Of a stretch of DNA of 45,087 nt, positions 29,388 to 39,700 are shown one piece after another (position 1 is the first letter of the stretch; each line of letters opens with the position of its first letter). Source of the DNA: Microcaldota archaeon (lineage in GTDB: Archaea; Micrarchaeota; Micrarchaeia; Norongarragalinales; UBA8480). Both the position numbers and the translations under genes were made by a program. The stretch lies in the NCBI GenBank assembly GCA_023247085.1, contig JAHFHC010000008.1, positions 1 to 45,087 on the forward strand, in the 5' to 3' direction. The notes under the pieces are model-generated. The model did no database searches. It was not told the origin of the DNA and saw only the letters and a list, made by a program, of their open reading frames with translations.

Positions 29388-32069
29388 ATGAACAGTGTTG
29401 TGGAAAGTAAGGGTTTGCTTGGTTTGTCTTCAGCTGAGGCTTTTAGCAGGTTAAAGGAGTTTGGGTTGAATGAGTTGAAGGAGAGTAATCCTTTAACTGC
29501 TTTTGATATTTTGAAGCGCCAATTAGTTAGTCCAATGCTTTACATTTTACTAGTGGCTAGTATAGTGTCTTTTTGGCTCAATGAGTTAGTTAATTTTTTT
29601 GTTATTATTGCAATTATTTTAGTTGGGATAGTGCTTGGTTTTGTTCAGGAGTATCGTGCTGAAAAGGCAATGGCGGGTCTCAAGAAGTTAGTTCACCCGA
29701 TGGCTAAAACTTTTCGCGATTCAACAGTAACTTTAGTAAATTCTGTTGAGCTAGTGCCTGGTGATTTAGTGTTGTTGGAAACTGGAGATAGAGTTCCAGC
29801 TGATGCAAGAATTTTGGAGTCCACTTCACTCAAGGTAGATGAGAGTATTTTAACTGGTGAGAGCAATGCAGTTGAAAAAAACAATGGCGATGTTGTTTTT
29901 GCTGGTACGCAAATAGTGCGTGGAAAATGCAAGGCGCTTGTCACGGTGACTGGAATGAATACGAAGCTTGGACAAATTGCGGCGTTGATTCAAAGTATAG
30001 ATGAAAAAACTCCGCTGGAAAAACGTTTAAACAATGTTTCAAAGAATCTAGCGTTAGTTGCAGTGGCTGCGTGTATACTTATAATTCTAATTGGGTTATA
30101 CCGCGGTGCACCGTTTTTTGAATTGCTAGTAATTGCGCTTGCTCTTGCAGTTGCAGCTGTTCCAGAAGGTTTGCCTTTGACAATTACGCTTACGTTGGCT
30201 TATGGGATGAAACAAATGGCGCGGCATAATGCCATTATTAGGAAAATGTTGGCAGTTGAAACCCTGGGAAGTGTTACGGTTATATGCGCTGATAAAACAG
30301 GTACACTTACTCAGAATCAGATGACTGTTGAAAAAATTTATTCAAGCGGAAAAATATTTGAAGTTACTGGAACTGGTTACGATCCACGTGGAGAATTCAA
30401 GTTAAACGGAAAAACAGTTCAATTGCAAAATTCAAGTAATGCGGATGAAACGCTAGCGCGTTTACTTCAAGGTGCTGCGCTTTGCAATGACGCGATTGTA
30501 AAAGAAGCCGATGAAAAGTGGAGTGTGATAGGCGATCCAACTGAAGCTTCGCTTGTAGTGGTTGCTGCAAAGGCAGGTTACTGGAAAGATGAGTTAGAAA
30601 AGTCATTTCCTAGAATAGAGGAGATTTTATTCACTTCAGAACGCAAGTCAATGACTACTATCCACAAAAATGACGGGGTACCAAAAGAAGTAATTGCGTA
30701 TACAAAAGGCGCGCCTGAAACAGTCTTAGCGCATTGCGCTTACATTGAACAAAACAGCGTAATTGTCAAGCTCACTAAAAAACAAGCGGGTGAGATACTT
30801 CAGCGTAATAGCGAATTTGCAGCATCTGCTTATAGGACACTTGCAATTGCTTATCGCAAAGTAAAAAGTAAACAAGATCCAGAAGGCGAACTAGTGTTTT
30901 TGGGACTAGTTGCAATGCAAGATCCCCCGCGCGAAGAAGTCAAACAAGCAATTCAAACGTGCAAAAGCGCCGGAATAAAAGTATTGATGATTACTGGCGA
31001 CAATGAAGAAACCGCAAAGGCAATTGCAAAACAAATCGGCCTCTTTGATGAGCGAAATATAGATTTCGGTGACTTAAAAAATGAAAAAGTGAAGCGAATT
31101 GTAAGTGATGGCGCAATTACTGGTGCAGAGTTAGCTGAATTAACTGACGAAGAGTTTGAAACTGTTGTGGACCGCGTGCATGTTTACGCTCGAATAATGC
31201 CAGAACAGAAGCTCCGCATTGTAGATGCTTTGAAGAAAAAAGGGCATGTTGTTGCTATGACTGGTGATGGAGTGAACGATGCGCCGGCGTTGAAAAAAGC
31301 AGACATTGGCATTTCAATGGGCTTAACTGGAACTGAAGTGGCAAAAGAAGCTAGTTCAATGGTGTTACAAGATGACAACTTCGCTTCAATTGTAGAAGCA
31401 GTAAAACAAGGGAGAACAATTTACAATAACGTTGAAAAATTTCTCACTTATCTAACGTCACGCAACTTCACTGAAGTAATACTCTTGTTGTTAACCACTG
31501 CTATTCTTGGTTTTCAATACGCGCCATTATTAGCAATTCAAATTTTATTCATAAACACAATTGGTGAAACTCTGCCGTCAATTTCTCTTAGCCTTGACCC
31601 GAGCCGCGATTCAGTTATGAACAAAAAACCCCGTTCTCCAAACGAACAATTCTTCAAGCCGCGAAATGCATTTATAGTTGCGATGGTCGCATCGGTTATA
31701 GCGCTATGTGTTTTCTCGGTTTTCATGGCTAATAACCCAACGCAAGAATTAGACTCTGCAAGGACAATAACTTTTGTCACAATTGCATTGCTCAGTGCGG
31801 TGCTTCCATTTGCCTTTCGGTCACTTGACGAGCCACTATCACAAATTCCCATTGCGTCAAATAAACTAATGCTCGCAAGTGCGGGTGCAACCGTTGCAAT
31901 TATACTAGTCGTACTTAATTATAGTCCATTGCAAAGTATTTTTGGGTTAGTTTCACTTTCTTTGTCTGATTGGTTTTATCCTCTTGCTACAATTATAGTG
32001 ATAATTGCAACAGTTGAAATTGCCAAGTCACTGGCAAATAGATTCTTCACTGCTTCCAACGGAGTTTAG
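29388..32069 (+). CDS. P-type cation-transporting ATPase (P2A/Ca2+-like)
   Basis: An 893-residue membrane ATPase of the SERCA/PMR1-like P2 group, probably exporting Ca2+ or Mn2+. It has the N-terminal cation-ATPase domain (GLSSAEAFSRLKEFGLNEL), the actuator motif LTGES, PEGLP in helix M4, the phosphorylation motif DKTGTLTQNQM, the nucleotide-binding KGAPE, and the hinge TGDGVNDAPALKKADIG. In helix M6 the pattern INTIGETLPS aligns with the SERCA N-x-x-T-D site, keeping Asn and replacing Asp by Glu. Ten helices are expected. The protein appears complete. It lies alone between a divergent upstream gene and a convergent downstream gene. Confidence 0.95.
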   Translation: MNSVVESKGLLGLSSAEAFSRLKEFGLNELKESNPLTAFDILKRQLVSPMLYILLVASIVSFWLNELVNFFVIIAIILVGIVLGFVQEYRAEKAMAGLKKLVHPMAKTFRDSTVTLVNSVELVPGDLVLLETGDRVPADARILESTSLKVDESILTGESNAVEKNNGDVVFAGTQIVRGKCKALVTVTGMNTKLGQIAALIQSIDEKTPLEKRLNNVSKNLALVAVAACILIILIGLYRGAPFFELLVIALALAVAAVPEGLPLTITLTLAYGMKQMARHNAIIRKMLAVETLGSVTVICADKTGTLTQNQMTVEKIYSSGKIFEVTGTGYDPRGEFKLNGKTVQLQNSSNADETLARLLQGAALCNDAIVKEADEKWSVIGDPTEASLVVVAAKAGYWKDELEKSFPRIEEILFTSERKSMTTIHKNDGVPKEVIAYTKGAPETVLAHCAYIEQNSVIVKLTKKQAGEILQRNSEFAASAYRTLAIAYRKVKSKQDPEGELVFLGLVAMQDPPREEVKQAIQTCKSAGIKVLMITGDNEETAKAIAKQIGLFDERNIDFGDLKNEKVKRIVSDGAITGAELAELTDEEFETVVDRVHVYARIMPEQKLRIVDALKKKGHVVAMTGDGVNDAPALKKADIGISMGLTGTEVAKEASSMVLQDDNFASIVEAVKQGRTIYNNVEKFLTYLTSRNFTEVILLLLTTAILGFQYAPLLAIQILFINTIGETLPSISLSLDPSRDSVMNKKPRSPNEQFFKPRNAFIVAMVASVIALCVFSVFMANNPTQELDSARTITFVTIALLSAVLPFAFRSLDEPLSQIPIASNKLMLASAGATVAIILVVLNYSPLQSIFGLVSLSLSDWFYPLATIIVIIATVEIAKSLANRFFTASNGV

Positions 32070-32074
32070 CAGAA

Positions 32075-32758
32075 TTAGTTTTTAATCAATGTCTTCGACA
32101 ATTTGGAATAATCCGACTTGTATTTTTCGATTGCAATTTGGCTGTTGCGGTCTAGTGAAGGTACAACTGTTGTCAGTGTTTCAGTTGCTATGAATAAATT
32201 TTCAACAAGCAAAATTGCTGCCCAGTTTTTTTGGAAATAACCACCGCGCGAAATCATTACATCTTCTCCACTTGCTTTTGACAACAAGAACCTAACTTTT
32301 GGGTACGGGTGCGCCATTTTAGACAAGTTACGGTAATGCTCGTGATATGCATTGAATTGTTTGGAGTCGCGCAGTGTTTTTCTAAGTAAAGGCATTACCT
32401 TGTCGGACTCGTAGTCAACGTCTTGCGACCATGCTTCGTCGGCATCGGCATCAATTGAATACGCTTTTAGAAAAACAGCCCCTTCAAAAGCCGAACGTAA
32501 ATTGGAAACACTTGCAGAGTAATTTCCTGCAAGAGTATTTTGAAACGCTGAAGTTAATTGTGCGGTGATCCACGTGAATAATAGCATCGACGTTGACTTC
32601 GCACTAGCTTCGCCTTGCTTTACAAGTTGCGGTACGATATCTTGCATCGAGGATAGCTCACTTTCAACTGCTTTGCACAGTGGTTTCAAGTCCGAATCTG
32701 CGATTGTAGTTGCTCGGCAGTTTGCTTCTCGTCCTTCAAGTGATCCAAAACTCGTCAT
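32075..32758 (-). CDS. Helical protein of unknown function (DUF5677-like pattern)
   Basis: A 227-residue, mostly alpha-helical soluble protein. The segment SNLRSAFEGAVFLKAY around residues 85-100 and HYRNLSKMAHPYPKVRF around 145-160 have the R-x3-E ... Y-x2-LS-x3-HP layout seen in HEPN-like/DUF5677-type proteins of bacteria and archaea. No catalytic assignment is possible. Its stop lies five bases past the ATPase stop on the opposite strand. It is the kind of accessory gene that is patchily distributed, but its base use does not stand out. Confidence 0.65.
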   Translation of the reverse strand: MTSFGSLEGREANCRATTIADSDLKPLCKAVESELSSMQDIVPQLVKQGEASAKSTSMLLFTWITAQLTSAFQNTLAGNYSASVSNLRSAFEGAVFLKAYSIDADADEAWSQDVDYESDKVMPLLRKTLRDSKQFNAYHEHYRNLSKMAHPYPKVRFLLSKASGEDVMISRGGYFQKNWAAILLVENLFIATETLTTVVPSLDRNSQIAIEKYKSDYSKLSKTLIKN

Positions 32759-32991
32759 TTTGTATCGAACTTCGAAAAAGTTAAGCTAACTATAAGGTTT
32801 TTAAACTTTGGTATGCGTAAATTACTTTACCAAATTGCATTTTGGAAGTACTAGCGTATTTTATGCAAATTTGCGGGCGATCACGGGGCTTGAACTTAAT
32901 TTATCAGTAAACATAGTTGTTTTTCGTAGTCTACTATATTCTTTGCCTTCGATGATGTTCGCCTTATGGGCGTTTGGGTGTTTAGGTTAAA
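32759..32991. other. Intergenic region upstream of rpoH
   Basis: A 233-bp region between divergent genes. A 60-codon plus-strand ORF here (32808-32990) has no coding character or recognisable domain and ends just before rpoH. The region presumably holds the promoter of the RNA polymerase operon; no specific motif is convincing. Confidence 0.4.
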
Positions 32992-33300
32992 ATGGCTGAA
33001 AAAACAACTAAGACAATAAAGACAACGAAGAAAAAGTCAAAAGCCAAAGTTGAAGAGGTTATAAACTATACTCCTCTTGACCACGTGTTAGTTCCAAAAA
33101 CTGAACAAGCAACTGAAGATGAATTAAAAACCCTAGCCGGCAGCTTAGGTATTACTCGCGACAAATTACCTTTAATTAATTCAAAAGACGCTTCAATCGC
33201 TTATCTAAAATTACGACCCGGAGACGTAGTGAAATTCACTCGCAAGAGCTTAATCAACGCGTCTGAAAATCCTTATTATCGCCTAGTCATAGGGGAATAA
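32992..33300 (+). CDS. rpoH: RNA polymerase subunit H
   Basis: A 102-residue homologue of the C-terminal domain of eukaryotic Rpb5. The conserved part begins near residue 27: LDHVLVPKTEQATEDELKTLAGSLGI, LPLINSKDASIAYLKLRPGDVVKFTRKS, YYRLVIGE. A Lys/Thr-rich extension of about 25 residues precedes it, which is longer than usual for archaeal RpoH. It starts the archaeal rpoH-B-A operon. Confidence 0.95.
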   Translation: MAEKTTKTIKTTKKKSKAKVEEVINYTPLDHVLVPKTEQATEDELKTLAGSLGITRDKLPLINSKDASIAYLKLRPGDVVKFTRKSLINASENPYYRLVIGE

Positions 33301-33384
33301 GTTCAAAATATTTTTTTATTTAATTTAATGTGGTGTTGCTTTGCGCTGGTTTTATGCGCGTTAATAAATTGAGGGAATGAAAAT

Positions 33385-34860
33385 ATGATTAAATCTGCAG
33401 AATCTCAAATGATGGCGCTTTACTTAAAAGATAATAGTTTAGTAAAGCAGTTTATTGACTCTTATGTTAAGTTCATCGAAGAGGGAATGCAGAAGGTAAT
33501 CAACTCGCAGCCGCTTATTGAGCCGCAGATTCAAGGGATGCAATTAAAACTAGGCGGCATTCGCGTTGAGAAGCCAATGATCACTGAAGCAGATGGCTCT
33601 CGTAGACCGCTATATCCCATGGAAGCTCGCATGCGTGACTTGTCTTACACTGCGCCTGTTTTTCTAGAAATTACCCCAATCATCAAGGGGGTTGAAAAGA
33701 GAACCGAAGACGTGTTCATTGGCGAAATCCCAGTTATGCTTAAGAGTAAAATTTGTTATTTGTATGGAAAATCTCGGGAAGAGTTGATTAAACTTGGCGA
33801 GGATCCAATGGATCTTGGTGGTTACTTTATAATCAACGGCACTGAAAAAGCGCTGATGACTCTTGAGGACCTTGCTCCAAACCGAGTGCTTGTAAGCCGG
33901 GATAAGGCAAAAGAGTCAGTTGAGGCAAAAGTGTTTTCAACTCGCATGGGCTTCCGTGGCAGATGCACTGTTGAGCGCACTAATGAAGGCAAAATAAGCG
34001 TTTCAATGCCATCTTACAGTAAATCCCTTGAATTAATACTTGTTCTAAAAGCGCTTGGGTTTGACAAAACTGATAAAATCATTGAATCTTTCAGCGAAGA
34101 TCCCGAAGTGAAGAACGATGTTTTACTTAATCTTGAATTAGTTGAAGCAAAGAATAAGGCAGATGCATTAGAGACAATTGGTCGACGTGCGGCACCTGGT
34201 CAGCCAGTTGACTATCAAGTGCGCCGTGCTGAACTCCTCTTAGACCACTATTTATTCCCCCATATTGGAGTGGATTCATCTACTCGAACTGCAAAAGCTT
34301 TTTACTTATGTCGAATGAGCGAGCGAGCAATTAAAGTTGCATACGGTAAACGTGTAAGCGAGTCAAAAGATCACTATTCAAACAAGCGACTTAAGATTTC
34401 CGGTAAATTAATGGAAGAGTTATTCAAATACGCATTTCAATTTTTAATCAAGGACATCAGTTACCAAATTGAACGCGCTAATGTACGCGGCAGGAGACTT
34501 TCGATGTTCGTTGTTGTTAGGCCAGATGCATTAACTGACCGAATCAAGTATGCTTTTGCAACTGGAAACTGGGTTGGCGGGCACACTGGAGTTTGTCAGC
34601 CAATTGATAAGTATAACTACATTTCATCGGTTTCATTCTTGCGTCGTGTAACTAGCCCATTGGCAAAGAAGCACCCGCACCACAAGGCAAGAGATTTACA
34701 CGGTACTCACTTTGGCAGGCTTGACCCAAATGAAACTCCAGAAGGACCAAACTGTGGTTTAGTTAAAAACTTAGCTCTATTTTGCGAAGTTACAACTGGG
34801 TCATCTGAAAAAGGGGTTGAAGATGCTTTGAAACAACTCGGCGTATCGCCAAAACTTTAA
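33385..34860 (+). CDS. rpoB2: RNA polymerase subunit B'' (N-terminal half of B)
   Basis: A 491-residue N-terminal part of the second-largest RNAP subunit (protrusion, lobe and fork regions). It includes EGMQKVINSQPLIEPQ, GYFIINGTEKALMTLE (the conserved GYFIINGxE), and ends with the fork segment ARDLHGTHFGRLDPNETPEGPNCGLVKNLALF. The B subunit is split after the fork, as in many Euryarchaeota, and the second half begins 14 bases after this stop. A GAGGG ribosome-binding sequence precedes the ATG. Confidence 0.96.
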   Translation: MIKSAESQMMALYLKDNSLVKQFIDSYVKFIEEGMQKVINSQPLIEPQIQGMQLKLGGIRVEKPMITEADGSRRPLYPMEARMRDLSYTAPVFLEITPIIKGVEKRTEDVFIGEIPVMLKSKICYLYGKSREELIKLGEDPMDLGGYFIINGTEKALMTLEDLAPNRVLVSRDKAKESVEAKVFSTRMGFRGRCTVERTNEGKISVSMPSYSKSLELILVLKALGFDKTDKIIESFSEDPEVKNDVLLNLELVEAKNKADALETIGRRAAPGQPVDYQVRRAELLLDHYLFPHIGVDSSTRTAKAFYLCRMSERAIKVAYGKRVSESKDHYSNKRLKISGKLMEELFKYAFQFLIKDISYQIERANVRGRRLSMFVVVRPDALTDRIKYAFATGNWVGGHTGVCQPIDKYNYISSVSFLRRVTSPLAKKHPHHKARDLHGTHFGRLDPNETPEGPNCGLVKNLALFCEVTTGSSEKGVEDALKQLGVSPKL

Positions 34861-34873
34861 GGTGTTGAAAAAA

Positions 34874-36694
34874 ATGGAAAAAATTAGTGTTTATATAAAC
34901 GGGCGTTTTATTGGCTTCTCTGAAAACGGAGAAAAATTGGCAAAGGAATTACGCGAGAAGCGACGCCAAGGCCAATTAGAGTCAGATGTAAACGTAGCTT
35001 TTTTCCCACTAACAAGTGAATTATTCATCAACACTGACGAAGGCAGAGCAAGACGTCCATTACTAGTTGTCAAAGGCAATAAAACTGCATTGACTGAAGA
35101 TCATTTGAAGAAAATTGAAACTGGTGAAACTACTTGGAAGTCACTAGTTAAACAAGGGGTAATTGAATACCTCGATGCAGAAGAAGAGGAAAACGCTTTC
35201 ATTGCATTGAACTCAGAGCAATTAAAAAATGAAGAAAGGCAATACACTCATTTAGAAATCGACACCTCTTCAATACTCGGCTTTGCATCTAGTCAAGTTC
35301 CATTCACAGAGTACAACATGGCACCAAGAGTGCTAATGGCAAGCCAGCACACTAAACAAAGCCTTGGGCTATACGCTGCAAATTACAACTTACGTTCAGA
35401 AACACGTGGTTACTTACTTTACTACCCGCAGAGGCCAATTGTCCAAACTGACGTTTACAACAACTTAGGAGTTTACAAGCGCGCAAGCGGACAGAACTTT
35501 GTAGTCGCTGTACTTTCTTATGCTGGCCACAACATGAACGACGCTATTGTCATGAACCGTTCAGCAATTGACCGCGGACTCGGCAGAAGCGTCTTCCTAC
35601 GCACTTACAGTGCCGAAGAACGCAGGTACCCCGGAGGCCAAAAAGATAATTTTGAAACTCCACAAGAATACGTGCAAGGCTACTTAGGCCCAGAAGCATA
35701 TTCAAAAATTGATTCAAACGGGTTAATCTCGCCAGAAGAGCCAGTTGAAGCAAACTCTGTACTCGTTGGAAAATCCTCTCCACCTCGCTTCTTAAAAGAA
35801 ATAAGCGCCCTCGATGTAGAAACTGAAAAACGCAGGGAAAGTTCACTTACAGTTAGGTCAAACGAAGAAGGGATAGTTGACTCAGTTATGCTTTCTGAAA
35901 CCCTCTCTGGAAACAAAGTTGTTAAAATCAAAGTACGCAAAACAAACATTCCAGAAATCGGCGACAAATTCGCATCTCGATTTGGACAAAAAGGAGTAAT
36001 CGCACTACTTGCAGATCCAGTTGACTTACCATTTACAAAAGACGGAGTTGTACCCGATTTAATCATCAACCCCCATGCAATTCCTGGACGTATGACTGCA
36101 GGCCACTTGCTTGAAATGCTTGGCGCAAAAGCAGCTTGCCTTGACGGCGCACTCAAAGATGGAACTTCATTCCGTGGAGACAAACAAACTGATTTTGAAG
36201 CTTCACTAATTGAACAAGGATTCCACCCCGCTGGCCACGAGACAATGTACGATGGAAAAACTGGAAGAATGATGCACGCTAAGATTTTCATGGGCGTAAT
36301 TTACTACCAACGTTTACACCACTTAGTTTCACTAAAAATGCACGCGCGTTCACGCGGACCAGTGCAAATGTTAACCCACCAGCCAACTGAAGGACGAGCA
36401 CGCGAAGGTGGACTTCGATTAGGAGAAATGGAACGTGACTGTTTCATTGGCTACGGTGCAGCTTCATTGCTAAAAGAAAGAATGATTGACTCTTCAGATA
36501 AAACAACTGAACTCGTATGCGGTGACTGTGGTTCATTAGCTGTACATGACAAAGTTAAGAACAAACGCTTTTGTCCAGTATGTGAATCCGGCGAAGTACA
36601 CGAAGTACAAATGAGTTATGCGTTCAAGCTTTTACTTGACGAAATGAAAAGCATTGGAATATTTCCAAAGCTAAAACTAAAATCTCAAGCTTAA
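34874..36694 (+). CDS. rpoB1: RNA polymerase subunit B' (C-terminal half of B)
   Basis: A 606-residue C-terminal part of RNAP B carrying catalytic-centre segments: GHNMNDAIVMNRSAIDRGLGRS, KFASRFGQKGVIALL, DLIINPHAIPGRMTAGHLLEMLG and RGPVQMLTHQPTEGRAREGGLRLGEMERD. The zinc site CGDCGS and CPVCESGEVHEV is near the end, followed by YAFKLLLDEMKSIGI. The ATG at 34874 has a GGTG ribosome-binding sequence at its 5' side; a GTG at 34862 is in frame but overlaps that site. It follows B'' directly. Confidence 0.96.
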   Translation: MEKISVYINGRFIGFSENGEKLAKELREKRRQGQLESDVNVAFFPLTSELFINTDEGRARRPLLVVKGNKTALTEDHLKKIETGETTWKSLVKQGVIEYLDAEEEENAFIALNSEQLKNEERQYTHLEIDTSSILGFASSQVPFTEYNMAPRVLMASQHTKQSLGLYAANYNLRSETRGYLLYYPQRPIVQTDVYNNLGVYKRASGQNFVVAVLSYAGHNMNDAIVMNRSAIDRGLGRSVFLRTYSAEERRYPGGQKDNFETPQEYVQGYLGPEAYSKIDSNGLISPEEPVEANSVLVGKSSPPRFLKEISALDVETEKRRESSLTVRSNEEGIVDSVMLSETLSGNKVVKIKVRKTNIPEIGDKFASRFGQKGVIALLADPVDLPFTKDGVVPDLIINPHAIPGRMTAGHLLEMLGAKAACLDGALKDGTSFRGDKQTDFEASLIEQGFHPAGHETMYDGKTGRMMHAKIFMGVIYYQRLHHLVSLKMHARSRGPVQMLTHQPTEGRAREGGLRLGEMERDCFIGYGAASLLKERMIDSSDKTTELVCGDCGSLAVHDKVKNKRFCPVCESGEVHEVQMSYAFKLLLDEMKSIGIFPKLKLKSQA

Positions 36695-36718
36695 TGACAG
36701 ATACTGGTGATATGAAAA

Positions 36719-39700
36719 ATGCGTTTAATTGATTCAATTGAATTTTCTCTCTTTTCTCCTGACCAAGTGCGGAAAATGAGTTCAGTGAAAATAACTGTTC
36801 CAGACACTTACGACGAAGACGGCTACCCAATTCAAGGCGGGTTAGCTGACCAGCGCCTTGGGGTAATTGACCCTGGGTTAAAATGCAAGTCATGCGGCGG
36901 TAGAATGAAATCTTGTGCAGGTCACTTTGGAAACATTGAACTTGTACGCCCAGTTATTCACGTTGGATTCGCCAAAACTGTTTACCAATTATTAAAAGCA
37001 GTTTGCCGAAAATGCTCTAGAGTAATGACAAATGCAACTGACTTAGATGCAGTTAAACGCGCAGCGCAATGTCCCCACTGTAACGAAAAACAAGTTGTCA
37101 TCAAATTCGTTAAACCAACAAACTACTATGAAGCTGACCGCAAATTATTACCCAATGAAATCCGCGAGCGCCTCGAACGCATACCTGACCAAGACTTACA
37201 ACAACTTGGTGTTAAAATAAGGCCAGAACTTGCAGTTCTAACTGTTCTACTTGTCCCGCCAGTTAATGTACGTCCATCAATTACACTTGAAACTGGCGAA
37301 CGCAGTGAAGATGACTTAACGCACAAGCTTGTCGACATCATTCGCATTAACCAACGCCTTGGTGAAAACATCGACGCAGGCGCACCACAATTAATCATCG
37401 AAGACTTATGGGAACTACTACAATACCATGTTGTTACTTACTATGATAATGAAACCGCTGGAATTCCTCCTGCTCGACACAGAAGCGGACGCCAACTCAA
37501 AACCTTATTCCAAAGACTAAAAGGAAAAGAAGGAAGATTCCGTTACAACTTAAGCGGAAAACGTGTTAACTTCTCAGCACGTACAGTTGTCTCTCCAGAC
37601 CCAGCGCTTTCAATTAACCAACTTGGAGTACCACAAGAAATTGCACAAGAATTAACAATTCCAGTAAGCGTAACTGAATGGAATCTCGATTCAATTAAAG
37701 AATTCGTGCGCTTGAACCCAGGAAAAATCAATTACGTAATTCGACCAGATGCACGCAGAAAGAAACTAACCGTTGCAAACCTCGACGAGATACTCAAAGA
37801 AATTACTCCTGGCTACCAAATCGAACGCCAGTTAATCGACGGCGACTTAGTTATATTCAACCGACAACCTTCACTGCACAGGGTTTCAATGATGTGCCAC
37901 GAAGTAGTTGTACTCCCAGGAAAAACATTTAGGTTCAACGTAGCAGACTGTTCTCCTTACAATGCCGATTATGATGGAGACGAAATGAACGTACACGTGC
38001 CACAAAACGAAGAGGCACAAAGCGAAGCAGAAATGCTAATGAAAGTTGAAGGCCAAATGCTATCACCACGAAACGGCATGCCGTTAATTACGCCGTCACT
38101 TGACCACATCAGTGGCTTATACGTAATGACTAATTTTGACTACGTATTCGACCGCCAACAAGCATGGGAAGTATTATCTCAAAGCAATATTGAAAAAGAA
38201 TTTTCACAAAACACAATAACTGGAAAAGAATTATTTTCTCTACTATTGCCAAGCGACTTTTCAGGCGAATACACAACTAAATCTAAAACCAAAACAATCA
38301 TCAAGAAAGGCAAACTCCTAGACGGCTACCTTGACAGCAAAGTGTCAACTGCAATTGTACGTGACTTATTCCTAAAACACGGGCCAACAGTTGCAGGCAA
38401 ATACGTCGACGAAGCAACTCGCTTATCTTCTACGGTTGTCAAAATGTTTGGTTTATCACTTTCACTTGAAGATTATGAATTAAACGAAACCGCTACAAAG
38501 CAACTTGCAGAAATAGTGAGGGAGTCAAGAAAACGCGTTAGATTCCTAGTTTCAAAATACCGCAAAAACACACTCGAGCGACAACCCGGCAAGACAATGA
38601 AAGAGACGCTTGAAGAACAAATAATGGACTGCCTTGAAGAAGCACGTTCAGCTTGCAATAGTGTAATTTCACAAAACATTAAAAATCGCCACGTGTCCTT
38701 CAACGACAAAACATTCCACGTTAACTCAGCGCTTATGATGGCATCTGCAGGTGCACGTGGAAGCAAAATCAACGTCATCCAAATGGCTGGGCTAGTAGGC
38801 CAACAAGCCATTAGAGGCAAGCGTCCAACATCAGGCTACAAAAACCGCTTGTTACCGCACTTTAAACGCGGAGACTTATCTGACGAAGCACGAGGGTTCG
38901 TTGACCGATCATTCAAAACCGGCTTAACTCCAGTTCAATATTTCTTCCACGGCGCAGGTGGACGAGACTCAGTAGTTGACAAAGGAGTTAACCCAGCTAA
39001 AACTGGTTACATGCAACGCAGGTTAGTTAATGCAATTCAAGACTTCATTGTCAAACCAGACTTATCCGTACGCGACGCAGAAGGCAGAATAGTTCAATTC
39101 AAATACGGTGACGACTCCCTTGACATTACGAATGGCAAACAAATCGCTTACGGTGAACCAGTCGGAGTAACCGCTGCACAAAGTATCGGCGAACCAGGCA
39201 CCCAAATGACTTTACGTACATTCCACTACGCTGGAGTAGCATCACTAGCACAACTTGGGTTCACGCGCCTAGTTGAAATCGTCGATGCACGCAAATCTCC
39301 AAAGAAACCAGTCATGGAAGTATATCTTCAAGCGCCGTTCAACAAAGACTATAATAAAGCTAAACAAATAGCAGCTGAAATTGAACAAGTTACACTAGAA
39401 AAAGTAGCTGAAGTTAACGAAGACTTTGAGAAAAAAGCAATTCAAATAAAATTCAACGAAGAAATGCTCAAAGAACACGCTTTAACAATAGACGCAGTTG
39501 TTGAAAAAATTAAAACCGTTGCACCATACGAAGGCCAAGGTGGAAAAACAATTACAATCAAGCCAAAAGTTGAAACACTCCGTAACGTACGCAAAATAAC
39601 CAACCGATTACGTGAAATGACACTAAAAGGAATTGAAGGAATCAGCAGAGCGATTATAATCGAAAAAGAAGGCAACGAATACACTCTCGCAACTGAAGGA

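Noticed and set aside
32808-32990. 60-codon ORF upstream of rpoH
   Set aside because: No domain, odd composition and location in a promoter region between divergent genes.
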